DNA of 43,855 nt, from the NCBI RefSeq assembly GCF_947632445.1, contig NZ_CANRPM010000020.1, positions 1 through 43,855 on the forward strand, read 5' to 3'. This stretch comes from an uncultured Bacteroides sp. Lineage in GTDB: Bacteria > Bacteroidota > Bacteroidia > Bacteroidales > Bacteroidaceae. Both the position numbers and the translations under genes were made by a program. The notes beneath the pieces were generated by a model. It had not been told where the DNA came from and made no database searches. It saw nothing but the letters and a program-made list of their open reading frames with translations. Below are positions 35,218-43,779 of this stretch, piece after piece (position 1 is the stretch's first letter; every line of letters starts with the position of its first letter).

Positions 35218-36678
35218 ATGTTATTAAAACAAACGAAGATTGTTGCAACGATTTCTGACCAGCATTGTGAGGTTGACTTTATCAGAGAACTGTTTGAGGC
35301 GGGCATGAACGTGGTTCGTATGAATACCGCCCATGCCGGACGCGAAAGTTTGGAGAAATTGATAGCCAACGTACGTACGGTCTCCAACCGGATCGCTATA
35401 TTGATGGATACAAAAGGCCCCGAGGTGCGTACTACACCTTTAGCGAGCGACCCCATCCCGTTCAAGGTAGGCGACAAAGTGAAGGTGGCAGGCAATCCCG
35501 AACAGCCGACTACACGCGAATGCATCTCCGTCTCTTATTCCCGTTTTGTGAACGACGTGAATGTCGGTGGACATATTCTGATTGATGACGGCGATTTGGA
35601 ATTGATTGTGGCCGAGAAGGATGACAACTATCTCTACTGCGAAGTGCAGAATGAGGCTACAGTGGGCAACCGTAAGAGTGTGAACGTGCCGGGTGTACGC
35701 ATCAATCTGCCGTCGTTGACCGAGAAAGACCGTAATAACATTTTGTATGCTATTGAGAAGAACATTGATTTCATTGCCCATTCTTTTGTGCGCAACAAGC
35801 AGGATATCCTTGCCATTAAAGCCATATTGGACGAACATCATAGCGACATCCGCATCATTGCCAAGATAGAGAATGAGGAGGGTGTGGACAACATCGACGA
35901 AATTCTGGAAGTGGCCGACGGTATCATGGTGGCCCGTGGTGATCTGGGTATTGAGGTGGCGCAGGAACGCATTCCCGGTATTCAGCGTCTGCTCATCCGC
36001 AAGTGCATCTTGGCCAAGAAACCGGTAATTGTGGCTACGCAGATGTTGCACACCATGATCAACAATCCCCGTCCTACTCGTGCCGAGGTAACCGACATCG
36101 CCAACGCTATCTACTACCGTACCGATGCCCTGATGCTCAGTGGCGAAACGGCCTACGGCAAATATCCGGTAGAGGCCGTAAAGACCATGACCAAGATAGC
36201 CGCACAGGCCGAGAAGGACAAGTTGGCCGAGAACGACATCCGCATTCCGTTGGACGAGAACAGCAACGACGTGACGGCTTTCTTAGCCAAACAGGCTGTA
36301 AAGGCCACTACAAAACTGAAAATACGTGCTATCATTACCGACAGCTACAGCGGTCGCACGGCACGCAATCTGGCTGCCTTTCGCGGCAAGTATCCCGTAC
36401 TGGCCATTTGCTACAAGGAGAAAACCATGCGCCACCTGGCTCTCTCCTACGGTGTGGAAGCCATCTACATGCCCGAGCTGGCCAACGGACAGGAGTATTA
36501 CTTTGCCGCTCTGCGCCGTCTGCTGAAAGACGGTAAGCTGCAACCTACCGATATGGTGGGCTATTTGAGTAGCGGCAAGGAAGGTACACAGACCTCGTTT
36601 CTTGAAATCAACGTGGTGGAAGATGCCTTGAAGCATGCCGAAGATAGCGTGTTGCCTAACAGCAACCGATACTTATAA
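35218..36678 (+). CDS. pyk: Pyruvate kinase
   Basis: Converts phosphoenolpyruvate and ADP to pyruvate and ATP. 486 residues with the TIM-barrel motifs VVRMNTAHAGRESL, ILMDTKGPEVRTT, IIAKIENEEGVDNIDEI, MVARGDLGIEVA, VIVATQMLHTMINNPRPTRAEV and DALMLSGETAYGKYPVEAV, followed by the C-terminal allosteric domain. The usual start MKLKKTKIV is slightly shortened here (MLLKQTKIVATISD). The early segment reads NTAHAGRE where most have NFSHG; this is the variant seen in Bacteroidetes enzymes. The third position of the operon is an O-methyltransferase. Confidence 0.96.
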   Translation: MLLKQTKIVATISDQHCEVDFIRELFEAGMNVVRMNTAHAGRESLEKLIANVRTVSNRIAILMDTKGPEVRTTPLASDPIPFKVGDKVKVAGNPEQPTTRECISVSYSRFVNDVNVGGHILIDDGDLELIVAEKDDNYLYCEVQNEATVGNRKSVNVPGVRINLPSLTEKDRNNILYAIEKNIDFIAHSFVRNKQDILAIKAILDEHHSDIRIIAKIENEEGVDNIDEILEVADGIMVARGDLGIEVAQERIPGIQRLLIRKCILAKKPVIVATQMLHTMINNPRPTRAEVTDIANAIYYRTDALMLSGETAYGKYPVEAVKTMTKIAAQAEKDKLAENDIRIPLDENSNDVTAFLAKQAVKATTKLKIRAIITDSYSGRTARNLAAFRGKYPVLAICYKEKTMRHLALSYGVEAIYMPELANGQEYYFAALRRLLKDGKLQPTDMVGYLSSGKEGTQTSFLEINVVEDALKHAEDSVLPNSNRYL

Positions 36679-36690
36679 ATTAATTGAAAA

Positions 36691-37347
36691 TTGGATTTGG
36701 ACGAATACATATTGCAGCACATCGACCCGGAAAGTGACTATCTTCAGGCCCTTTATCGTGACACGAACCTCAAACTTCTGTATCCACGCATGGTCTCAGG
36801 CCACCTGCAAGGACGAATGTTGAAGATGTTCGTGCGGATGATACAACCGCATCAGATGCTTGAGATAGGGACTTACAGCGGCTATTCAGCCCTCTGTATG
36901 GCTGAAGGATTACCCGAAGGAGCCATGCTGCATACCTTCGAGATCAACGACGAGCAGGAAGACTTCACCCGTCCCTGGCTCGAAGGTTCTCCGTATGCCG
37001 ACAAAATCCGCTTTTATATCGGCGATGCGTTGGAACGGGTACCGCAGCTGGGGCTGACGTTCGACCTTGTCTTTATAGATGCAGACAAGCGCAAGTATTT
37101 GGACTACTACGAGATGGCGCTTGCTTGCCTGGCCGACGGTGGATACATCATTGCCGACAATACGCTGTGGGATGGTCACGTGCTGGAGGAACATCCCCAT
37201 GGTTCGGACTTGCAGACCATCCGCATCAAGGAGTTCAACGATTTCGTGGCTCGTGACCGTCGGGTGGAAAAGGTCATCCTTCCCCTGCGAGACGGATTGA
37301 CCCTTATTCGGAAGATCCCGAGAGTTGAATTAACCATTAATCATTAA
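36691..37347 (+). CDS. O-methyltransferase (class I SAM-dependent)
   Basis: 218-residue cytoplasmic SAM-dependent methyltransferase of the Methyltransf_3 (caffeoyl-CoA/catechol) family. SAM motif I is MLEIGTYSGYSALCMAEGL near residue 55, and the acidic loop is TFEIND. Motif with metal ligands: DLVFIDADKRKYLDYYEMA and GGYIIADNTLWDG. The start is a TTG (MDLDEYILQHIDPES); the first internal ATG would delete about 35 conserved residues. The gap to pyk is only 12 bases and rbfA follows after 13. Substrate unknown. Confidence 0.9.
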   Translation: MDLDEYILQHIDPESDYLQALYRDTNLKLLYPRMVSGHLQGRMLKMFVRMIQPHQMLEIGTYSGYSALCMAEGLPEGAMLHTFEINDEQEDFTRPWLEGSPYADKIRFYIGDALERVPQLGLTFDLVFIDADKRKYLDYYEMALACLADGGYIIADNTLWDGHVLEEHPHGSDLQTIRIKEFNDFVARDRRVEKVILPLRDGLTLIRKIPRVELTINH

Positions 37348-37360
37348 CTACGCTTTATAT

Positions 37361-37693
37361 ATGGAAACAACCCGTCAGAACAAGATAGCCCGTCTGCTCC
37401 AAAAGGAATTGGGCGACATTTTCCTATTGCAGACCAAGAGCATGCACGGCGTGCTGGTTTCGGTCAGTGCCGTGCGCATCAGTCCCGATATGAGCATTGC
37501 CCGTGTCTACCTCAGTATCTTTCCTTCAGAGAAAGGCGAGGAACTCATCAAGAATGTCAACGCCAACATGAAGTCCATCCGTTATGAACTGGGTACCCGT
37601 GTACGCTTCCAGCTTCGTATCATTCCCGAGCTGAAGTTCTTTCTGGACGATTCGCTGGACTATCTGGAACGCATTGATGAATTGCTTAAATAA
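37361..37693 (+). CDS. rbfA: 30S ribosome-binding factor A
   Basis: Small KH-like protein of 110 residues that binds immature 30S subunits and aids 16S rRNA 5'-end maturation and cold growth. Family segments: TRQNKIARLLQKELGDIFLL, VSAVRISPDMSIARVYLSIF and the C-terminal LRIIPELKFFLDDSLDYLERIDELL. Lies between the methyltransferase and the lolC-like gene, nine bases from the next start. Confidence 0.95.
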   Translation: METTRQNKIARLLQKELGDIFLLQTKSMHGVLVSVSAVRISPDMSIARVYLSIFPSEKGEELIKNVNANMKSIRYELGTRVRFQLRIIPELKFFLDDSLDYLERIDELLK

Positions 37694-37702
37694 GGCTGTG
37701 CC

Positions 37703-38932
37703 TTGAATCTATCCTTCTACATAGCCCGCCGTTACCTGTTCTCTAAGAAGAAGCACAATGCGGTCAACATCATTTCCGGCATTTCGGTGTGCGGGGTGGC
37801 GCTGGCCACACTGGCTATGGTATGTACCCTGTCGGTGTTCAACGGTTTCCAGGACATGGTGGCCGGTTTCTTTACAGCCTTCGATCCTCAGTTGAAGATT
37901 ACTGTTTGCGAGGGGAAGGTGTTCATGCCCGACGAGCCTGTCTTTCGGCAAGTTCGTGATCTGCCTGAAATAGAAGTTTGGACTGAGACGCTCGAGGAGA
38001 ATGCCATGGTGCAGTACAAGGACCGTCAGGTGATGGCTGTCATTAAGGGGGTAGAAGACAATTTCAAACAACTGACCTCCATTGACAGCCTGCTCTACGG
38101 CACGGGGCAGTTCATTCTGAAAGATAATATCGTGGACTACGGTTTCTTGGGCATCGAGTTGATGTCACGGCTGGGCACGGGCATCCAGTTTGTCGATCCT
38201 TTGCAAGTCTATGCCCCGCGTCGCAACGTGCGGGTCAATTTAGCCAATCCTTCGGCTGCCTTCAACCGTGAATACCTGTTCTCTCCAGGGGCTGTATTTG
38301 TGGTCAATCAGGAGAAATACGACTCCAACTATATTGTTACCTCGTTGGACTTTGCCCGCCGCCTCTTCGGTTACGGGCGCGAGGTTTCTGCTATCGAGTT
38401 GAAGCTGAAGCCTGATGCTGATACGGAAGCTGTTCGGAGGCAGATTGTTTCTCTGCTGGGTGAACAGTTTGTCGTGCAGAACCGCTACGAACAGCAGGCC
38501 GATGTCTTCCGTATCATGGAAATAGAGAAATTCATTTCCTATCTTTTCCTTACGTTCATTTTGGCTGTTTCGTGTTTCAATGTGATTGGTTCCCTCTCCA
38601 TGCTTATTTTGGATAAACGGGAGGATGTACTGACGTTGCGCAATCTTGGAGCCGACGATCCGCTCATCGTCCGTATCTTTTTGTTTGAAGGCCGGTTGAT
38701 TTCCCTTTTCGGAGCGGTTACCGGTATTATTGCCGGGTTGCTGTTGTGCTGGGGCCAACGTACCTTCGGATTTATCTCCTTAGGCGGAGGCAACGGCGAC
38801 TTTGTCGTTGCCGCTTATCCTGTCAGTGTTCATGTGTCGGACGTCGTGCTTGTGTTTGCGACGGTGCTTGTCGTGAGTTCCCTTTCTGTATGGTATCCGG
38901 TGCGTTATTTAAGCAAACGGTTACTGGGATAA
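37703..38932 (+). CDS. lolC: LolC/LolE-type ABC permease (FtsX family)
   Basis: Inner-membrane permease of the lipoprotein release system. 409 residues: N-terminal helix with SFYIARRYLFSKKKHNAVNI followed by IISGISVCGVALATLAMVCT, a periplasmic domain (about residues 55-265), and three C-terminal helices with the FtsX pattern (FLTFILAVSCFNVIGSLSML, DKREDVLTLRNLGA). Starts at a TTG nine bases after rbfA. Its probable ATPase partner lolD is 24 kb away in the window. LolC versus LolE cannot be told apart; Bacteroidetes often have one fused-role protein. Confidence 0.88.
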   Translation: MNLSFYIARRYLFSKKKHNAVNIISGISVCGVALATLAMVCTLSVFNGFQDMVAGFFTAFDPQLKITVCEGKVFMPDEPVFRQVRDLPEIEVWTETLEENAMVQYKDRQVMAVIKGVEDNFKQLTSIDSLLYGTGQFILKDNIVDYGFLGIELMSRLGTGIQFVDPLQVYAPRRNVRVNLANPSAAFNREYLFSPGAVFVVNQEKYDSNYIVTSLDFARRLFGYGREVSAIELKLKPDADTEAVRRQIVSLLGEQFVVQNRYEQQADVFRIMEIEKFISYLFLTFILAVSCFNVIGSLSMLILDKREDVLTLRNLGADDPLIVRIFLFEGRLISLFGAVTGIIAGLLLCWGQRTFGFISLGGGNGDFVVAAYPVSVHVSDVVLVFATVLVVSSLSVWYPVRYLSKRLLG

Positions 38933-39007
38933 CTTGATGTTATCGGTAAAATTGGTTTTCTTTATTCTTTACGTGAGTTCGACATAAAATCAAAAGATAG
39001 CCGGTTG

Positions 39008-39050
39008 CCCGTCATTGATAAAGTTCACTTCAATGGCGGGTTTCTTTTCA
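39008..39050 (+). terminator. Terminator after the aroQ-to-lolC operon
   Basis: CCCGTCATTG (39008-39017) pairs with CAATGGCGGG (39031-39040) with one mismatch, followed by TTTCTTTTC. It lies about 75 bases after the lolC-like stop. Confidence 0.55.
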
Positions 39051-39115
39051 AAGTAACAACAGGCCGCGATAGCTGACAATGAATCGGCAATGAAACGTCT
39101 ATTTCCTTCCGCTGC

Positions 39116-39230
39116 CATGCAGCACTTCCTGAAGTCCCGACGCAGTGCTGCGTGAGGGTGTCATGCAGTGCTTTCTGGGGAGGTGACGAAGCACTTCGTC
39201 AGGGGGTCAGCAAGCATGGCGTCAGGACGG
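39116..39230. repeat. Tandem array of five 23-bp units (second copy)
   Basis: Five units start at 39116, 39139, 39162, 39185 and 39208, exactly 23 bases apart, unit for unit the same as 28483-28597 with a few substitutions. The phase has been kept in both copies. Confidence 0.7.
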
Positions 39231-39557
39231 AAAAAATCTGCCCGTGAAAAAAAGAGGAAGAAAAACGGGGTTTTGGCACGAATAAAACAGTCCTGTCACA
39301 CCAATTTATTGATATACAGTCGGTTGCTGCGACAGTGACAGGACTGTGCAAACTTTTTTGAAATAAAATAAAAAATAGGCTGCCTTTAAAGGAAAGGTAT
39401 TTTTTATTTTTTCACGGAAATGTTTACCAAAGGTACTAAGGTGTCGCACTATTTTATTGATAATCTGATATTTAGTGTGACAGGACTATTTTGAGCCCCT
39501 CCCCGGATTATTTTCAAAGCGATTTGGGAGCTATAAAGACAAGATAGCTGATAAAAA

Positions 39558-39586
39558 GGGAGGATGTTTGTTGTCCTCCCTTTTTT
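39558..39586. terminator. Intrinsic terminator inside repeat copy 2
   Basis: GGGAGGA (39558-39564) and TCCTCCC (39574-39580) form a perfect stem, with T6 on the right and A5 on the left, so it should work in both directions between the converging genes. Same as at 28925. Confidence 0.75.
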
Positions 39587-39733
39587 ATGGTCGTTCGATA
39601 TTTATTCCCAATAAATCCCTATAACTTCAGACTCTGAAAACATAGTGACAATCGTTTAATTGTGATAACTTGCCACTATAAATTTAATGCTTTTATAGTT
39701 ATATTTCTATTAATCAGATGAATATATTTATTT

Positions 39734-42268
39734 TTATATTGAACTCACGTATTCCTTCTGTCTCTTTTTAGCGTTGTGTTTCCATACGATTGCCATCACT
39801 CCGATGACCATCAAAGCCAAGACCGCATAGGCGATGCCTTCAGTAACGTGCAGGCTCTGTGGGTCGAAACGCATCTCTACTATGTGTTTCCCTGAGGGGA
39901 TGTGAAAGGCACGTAGGATATAGTCGGCACGACCCAGCATTGCGGGCTGTCCGTCGATGGTCACCTGCCAGCCGTCGGGATAATAGATCTCGGAGAACAC
40001 GGCTACGGCATCGCCGCTGTTGTCAGTCTCATACACCAGGCGGTTGGGTGCATAGCTGGTCAGGCGGATGGTGGAGAGGCTGTCTCGATGGCTTTCGGTC
40101 AGGCCTTTCAGAACCTCTTTGAAGCGGGCGTCCACTACGGCTGTCATGGCGGGGTCGATAGTGTTCAGTGCGTCGATTTCCTCGTTGGCATTGTTTACGT
40201 ACTCCACTTGGCCGACAAACCAGGCGTTGCCGTAGGCGTAGGGGTTCAGAATAGGCACGGTCTGCCCCTGCTTTCCGGCGGGCAGGATGAAGTAGCGGGT
40301 GTTCAGCATGTTCAGCACCCGGAACTTCGAGGCGTCCACACTGTCCATCTCGCCGCCTGCACGGGCAATCTCGGAATAGGCTGCCTGCATCTGTGGAGCA
40401 ATATGGTGCTCAATCATCTCCTGGTAACGACGTAACTTGGCGGGGTGGTAGCCGCCCACGCTCTTATGCCAATAGGACGTGTTGTTTTCGTTGAAGGTAT
40501 TCGTTGCCAAATTCAGCACGCGGTAGTCTAAGGCTGTGTCCTGCAAAATCAACTCGTCGGCAGGCGTCTTATTGAAAGTGGTGGTCTGGATGCTCTTCGA
40601 CACGAACTGGCTGTCGTTCAGGTAGCGCTTGTTCACGCCCCACAGGTCTATCAGACACAGCACGGCGATGCCGCCTACAGTGAACGAACGGCGCAGCTTG
40701 CCGGACGCATAGAGCCACAGCAGCATGAGGCCGATGACAACGATGAAGAAACTGCGCATGGCATCGCTACTGACCAATGCGGCACGCATCTCGCCCAGAT
40801 TGGCAAGGATACTGTTCAGTTCGCCGGCAGGAATCATGCCTCCGCCCACAGCCTGTTGCAACATCTGCGCTTCTTGTGCCGGGATGAAGCCCGAACTCAG
40901 GCTGTCCGGCGACATCCACAGTAGCAGCGACACGCCTAAGGACAGGACGGAGCTGACGCCTAACGCCACCTTGTTACGCAGCACCTGGGGTTCCTCCAAT
41001 ATCTTCTTCAGCGCGAAGATGGCCAGCAGGGGAATGGTGAACTCGGCGATGACGAGAATGGACGATACGGCGCGGAACTTGTTGTACATTGGCACGTAGT
41101 CGATGAAGAAATCGGTCAGTGGCATGAAGTTTTTGCCCCACGACAGTACGATAGAGAACAGTGTGGCGCCGATAAGACCCCACTTCAACGGCCCTTTGAC
41201 GATGAAGCAACCCAGCAGGAAGAGGAACAGCACGAAAGCGCCCACGTAGACGGGGCCTGCCGTCATGGGTTGGTCGCCGAAGTATTGCGTCAGTTGGCTG
41301 TAGAGGCTACCGTACATAGGGTTGGCTTTCTCCATGGCTGTCTCGCTCTGGCTCAAGGGAACGGAAGCACCGCCTTTGAAGTTAGGCACAAGCAGCGTCC
41401 ATGTCTCGCCGATGCCGTAGCTCCACTGCGTGATGTAGTCGCGGTCCAATCCGCTACTGGTCTGCTTGGCCGCTTCGCCTGTCTGCACCAGCTCGCTTTT
41501 GCCGCGCATGGTTTCCTTGCTGTAAGTATAGGTGTGATAGAGGTTCGACAGGTTGGCCGCTACACCAATAAGGGCCGCTATCATCAATACGGCACTGGCC
41601 CGGAAGAATTGCGGAAGCGTCTTCTCACGCCATGCCTGTTCGAAATAGGCACCCGCGATGAAAAGGATGACAAACAGGAAGTAGTAGGACATCTGTACAT
41701 GGTTCGACGCAATCTGCAAGGCTACGAACAGCGCGGCTGTCACTCCGCCCGCCAGCAGGTGTCCGCGATAGGCCAGCACGATGCCTGCCAGTGTGGGAGG
41801 AATGTAGGCCAGGGTGATGAACTTCCAGATGTGTCCCGCCGAGATAAGGATGAAGAAGTAGGACGAGAATGCCCATAGGATGCCCCCCAAGGCGGACAGC
41901 CACACCGACAGGCCGAAAGCCCGTAATAAAATATAAAATCCCAGCATAAGGATGAACGTCAGTTGCACGTATGGCGGCAGGAACAGTTGGTAGGCTTTCT
42001 GTACCCATTGCAACGGCCGGTTGGAGTCATATGACGGCGAAATCTGATAGGTAGGCATACCGCCGAATGCGGAGTTGGTCCAGCGGGTACGTTCGCCCGT
42101 CTGCTCATAGTATTCCCTGGCTTCCTGCCCGATGCCTACACCTGCCGCCGTATCGTGCTGGAAGAGCACACGACCTTCGATGTCAGCCGGGAAGAAGTAG
42201 GCGAGGGAAAGCAGGGCGAACAGGATAATCGCCACTAAGTCGGGAAGTATTCTTTTCAGTGTCATCAT
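39734..42268 (-). CDS. YfhO family multi-spanning membrane protein
   Basis: 844-residue protein from the ATG at 42268 (MMTLKRILPDLVAIILF), with about 12-14 membrane helices and long extracytoplasmic loops. It looks like the YfhO family, large GT-C-like membrane proteins linked in Gram-positives to lipoteichoic acid glycosylation and of unknown role in Bacteroidetes. Typical parts are the LSLAYFFPADIEGRVLFQHD start, the loop with RWTNSAFGGMPTYQI, and the tail with FSEIYYPDGWQVTIDGQPA, then FHIPSGKHIVEMRF. The open frame runs upstream to 43162 but that is antisense to mtnN. The last five codons (VSSI plus stop) come from the end of the MITE-like element. Confidence 0.85.
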   Translation of the reverse strand: MMTLKRILPDLVAIILFALLSLAYFFPADIEGRVLFQHDTAAGVGIGQEAREYYEQTGERTRWTNSAFGGMPTYQISPSYDSNRPLQWVQKAYQLFLPPYVQLTFILMLGFYILLRAFGLSVWLSALGGILWAFSSYFFILISAGHIWKFITLAYIPPTLAGIVLAYRGHLLAGGVTAALFVALQIASNHVQMSYYFLFVILFIAGAYFEQAWREKTLPQFFRASAVLMIAALIGVAANLSNLYHTYTYSKETMRGKSELVQTGEAAKQTSSGLDRDYITQWSYGIGETWTLLVPNFKGGASVPLSQSETAMEKANPMYGSLYSQLTQYFGDQPMTAGPVYVGAFVLFLFLLGCFIVKGPLKWGLIGATLFSIVLSWGKNFMPLTDFFIDYVPMYNKFRAVSSILVIAEFTIPLLAIFALKKILEEPQVLRNKVALGVSSVLSLGVSLLLWMSPDSLSSGFIPAQEAQMLQQAVGGGMIPAGELNSILANLGEMRAALVSSDAMRSFFIVVIGLMLLWLYASGKLRRSFTVGGIAVLCLIDLWGVNKRYLNDSQFVSKSIQTTTFNKTPADELILQDTALDYRVLNLATNTFNENNTSYWHKSVGGYHPAKLRRYQEMIEHHIAPQMQAAYSEIARAGGEMDSVDASKFRVLNMLNTRYFILPAGKQGQTVPILNPYAYGNAWFVGQVEYVNNANEEIDALNTIDPAMTAVVDARFKEVLKGLTESHRDSLSTIRLTSYAPNRLVYETDNSGDAVAVFSEIYYPDGWQVTIDGQPAMLGRADYILRAFHIPSGKHIVEMRFDPQSLHVTEGIAYAVLALMVIGVMAIVWKHNAKKRQKEYVSSI

Positions 42269-42293
42269 TTGGAATATGTCTTGGTTATGGGGA

Positions 42294-42301
42294 CAAAGAT
42301 A
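42294..42301 (-). promoter_or_regulatory. Promoter -7 element for the YfhO-like gene
   Basis: Minus strand reads TATCTTTG, a match to TAnnTTTG, about 26 bases upstream of the start at 42268. This supports the short start over the long ORF extension. Confidence 0.6.
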
Positions 42302-42354
42302 GTACATTCCTCCCATTTTCCGCGCTACCGGCGACGTATTTCGGGAAAATGTCG

Positions 42355-42363
42355 TACATTTGC
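42355..42363 (+). promoter_or_regulatory. Promoter -7 element for mtnN-luxS
   Basis: TACATTTGC matches TAnnTTTG and lies 26 bases upstream of the mtnN start at 42389. It is back to back with the promoter of the YfhO-like gene. Confidence 0.6.
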
Positions 42364-42388
42364 ACACGTTTTTAAGCATCAGTCCGCA

Positions 42389-43099
42389 ATGAAGATAGGC
42401 ATCATCAGCGCAATGGACAGCGAGCATCGCCAGTTGGCGAACCGTCTGTCGCAGAAGAAGGAGAGCGGCGAAGACCGTTTTCGCTACGTGGAAGGCCGCT
42501 TGGGCCGCAACGACATCGTGCTTACCCAGTGTGGCATCGGCAAGGTGAACGCGGCTGTAGGAGCCGCCGAATTCATCCGCCGCAACCGGCCGCAGTGTAT
42601 TGTCAGCACCGGTGTGGCAGGAGGTATCGCCGCCTGCCTGCGCGTGGGCGACGTGGTGGCCAGCGACCGTTTGGTCTATCACGACGTATATTGCGGCAAC
42701 GACGGCACCCGCTACGGCCAGGTACAAGGCATGCCTCTCTATTACGAAGCCTCGCCCGAACTGCTGCACCATGCGTTGGGCCTGAACGAAGGCGCCGGAC
42801 TGGAGAGCCGCATCCACGCCGGACTTATCTGCACGGGCGACCGCTTCGTAGAGGACGCCGACGAGCTGGCCTCCATCAGACGCCATTTCCCCGAAGGAAT
42901 GGCCGTCGACATGGAGTCCGCCGCCATCGCTCAGACATGCTTCATCTACGGCGTACCCTTCCTCAGCTTCCGCATTGTCAGCGATACGCCGGGGGCGCAC
43001 GACGACAACTTCGCCCAGTACTGCGACTTCTGGAGCACGATGGCCGAGCGGTCGTTTCGGACGACATGGGCGTTCTTGGAAAGCCTCGGAGGAATATGA
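42389..43099 (+). CDS. mtnN: 5'-methylthioadenosine/S-adenosylhomocysteine nucleosidase
   Basis: Cleaves adenine from S-adenosylhomocysteine and methylthioadenosine, giving S-ribosylhomocysteine for luxS. 236 residues. Starts MKIGIISAMDSEHRQL, with the catalytic Glu/Asp region. CGIGKVNAAVGAAEFI and IVSTGVAGGIA are the family motifs, and the active site is in GMAVDMESAAIAQTCF near residue 175 and the SDTPGAHDDNFAQY segment. The open frame extends to 42269, but the first 40 codons have no family likeness and hold the promoter, so 42389 is chosen. Forms an operon with luxS 30 bases on. Confidence 0.95.
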   Translation: MKIGIISAMDSEHRQLANRLSQKKESGEDRFRYVEGRLGRNDIVLTQCGIGKVNAAVGAAEFIRRNRPQCIVSTGVAGGIAACLRVGDVVASDRLVYHDVYCGNDGTRYGQVQGMPLYYEASPELLHHALGLNEGAGLESRIHAGLICTGDRFVEDADELASIRRHFPEGMAVDMESAAIAQTCFIYGVPFLSFRIVSDTPGAHDDNFAQYCDFWSTMAERSFRTTWAFLESLGGI

Positions 43100-43129
43100 A
43101 AACAGAAATCTTGCAAAAATCATTATAAT

Positions 43130-43618
43130 ATGGACAAAATTCCCAGTTTTACCATCGACCACCTACGCCTGCTGCGCGGTATTTACGTCTCGCGCAAGGA
43201 CGAAGTAAACGGTGAAATTATCACTACCTTTGACATCCGTATGAAGGAACCCAACCGCGAGCCGGCTCTCGGACAAGGTGCGCTGCACACCATAGAGCAC
43301 TTGGCCGCCACCTACCTGCGCAACGAGCCGCAGTGGAAAGACCGCGTCATCTACTGGGGCCCCATGGGCTGCCTGACGGGCAATTACCTGTTGATGCGCG
43401 GCAATCTGGAGCCGCAGGACATCCTGCTACTCATGCAGGACACGTTCCACTTCATCGCCCAATATGACGGCGAAGTGCCCGGCGCCGATCCGAAGGATTG
43501 CGGTAACTGGCTGCTCCACGACCTGCCTATGGCCCGTTGGGAGGCGGACAAGTATTTGCGCGAGGTGTTGGAACACATGACCGCCGCCAACATGCGCTAT
43601 CCCGAGAAGACGAAGTAA
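43130..43618 (+). CDS. luxS: S-ribosylhomocysteine lyase
   Basis: Splits S-ribosylhomocysteine into homocysteine and DPD, the precursor of the AI-2 quorum signal. 162 residues, the normal size. The metal-binding motif H-x-x-E-H is present in LHTIEHLAATYLRN, with the third ligand Cys in PKDCGNW near residue 124 and the catalytic Cys in GPMGCLTGNYLL near residue 82. Second gene of mtnN-luxS, completing the activated methyl cycle detoxification. Followed by a series of hairpins and an insertion-sequence end. Confidence 0.97.
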   Translation: MDKIPSFTIDHLRLLRGIYVSRKDEVNGEIITTFDIRMKEPNREPALGQGALHTIEHLAATYLRNEPQWKDRVIYWGPMGCLTGNYLLMRGNLEPQDILLLMQDTFHFIAQYDGEVPGADPKDCGNWLLHDLPMARWEADKYLREVLEHMTAANMRYPEKTK

Positions 43619-43664
43619 TTGCTCTTCAATAGGAGGCCAACTGAAAAATCCGAAGACGGATGGT

Positions 43665-43692
43665 CCGGCCTTTTCCATAACTTTATGGCCGG
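43665..43692 (+). other. Hairpin downstream of luxS
   Basis: CCGGCC (43665-43670) pairs with GGCCGG (43687-43692). A smaller one (ATCCG/CGGAT at 43648-43661) precedes it. Neither has a T run; they precede the proper terminator below. Confidence 0.35.
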
Positions 43693-43725
43693 CAGCATAC
43701 ACGTCAGACCTGTTTGCAGAAACGG

Positions 43726-43770
43726 AAAGAGGCCGAACCCGAAATGTTCTTTTGGACCCGGCCTCTTTTA
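43726..43770 (+). terminator. Terminator after mtnN-luxS
   Basis: AAAGAGGCCG (43726-43735) pairs with CGGCCTCTTT (43759-43768), followed by TTATT, with a 23-base loop. It is the best terminator candidate after luxS and ends about ten bases before the insertion sequence. Confidence 0.7.
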
Positions 43771-43779
43771 TTGTGAAAA

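Larger units (their letters stand above)
39047..39748. repeat. Long direct repeat, copy 2 (about 700 bp)
   Basis: Matches 28415-29115 over its whole length, with the same order of sub-elements: a 23-bp array (39116-39230), the arm AAAACAGTCCTGTCACACCA (39284-39303), an A/T-rich stem, a right arm (39472-39492) and the terminator at 39558-39586. An extra perfect right arm GTGACAGGACTGT at 39335-39347 pairs with ACAGTCCTGTCAC (39287-39299); in copy 1 this site has decayed. It lies between the convergent lolC-like and YfhO-like genes, and the YfhO stop codon (39734-39736) is inside its end. Confidence 0.9.
38970..39751. mobile_element. MITE-like element containing repeat copy 2
   Basis: The left end TACGTGAGTTCGACATAAAA (38970-38989) and the right end, which reads TACGTGAGTTCAATATAAAA on the minus strand (39732-39751), are inverted repeats with 18 of 20 matches. 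The 782 bp between hold the long repeat, a terminator-like hairpin at 39008-39040, and no conserved ORF. Terminal inverted repeats with no coding content suit a non-autonomous transposable element. Target-site duplications were not identified. Confidence 0.55.

Noticed and set aside
42269..43162. N-terminal extension of the YfhO-like ORF (about 298 residues)
   Set aside because: It is antisense to mtnN, contains the promoter of the gene at 42294-42301, and has no hydrophobic pattern like the rest; the natural start is 42268.
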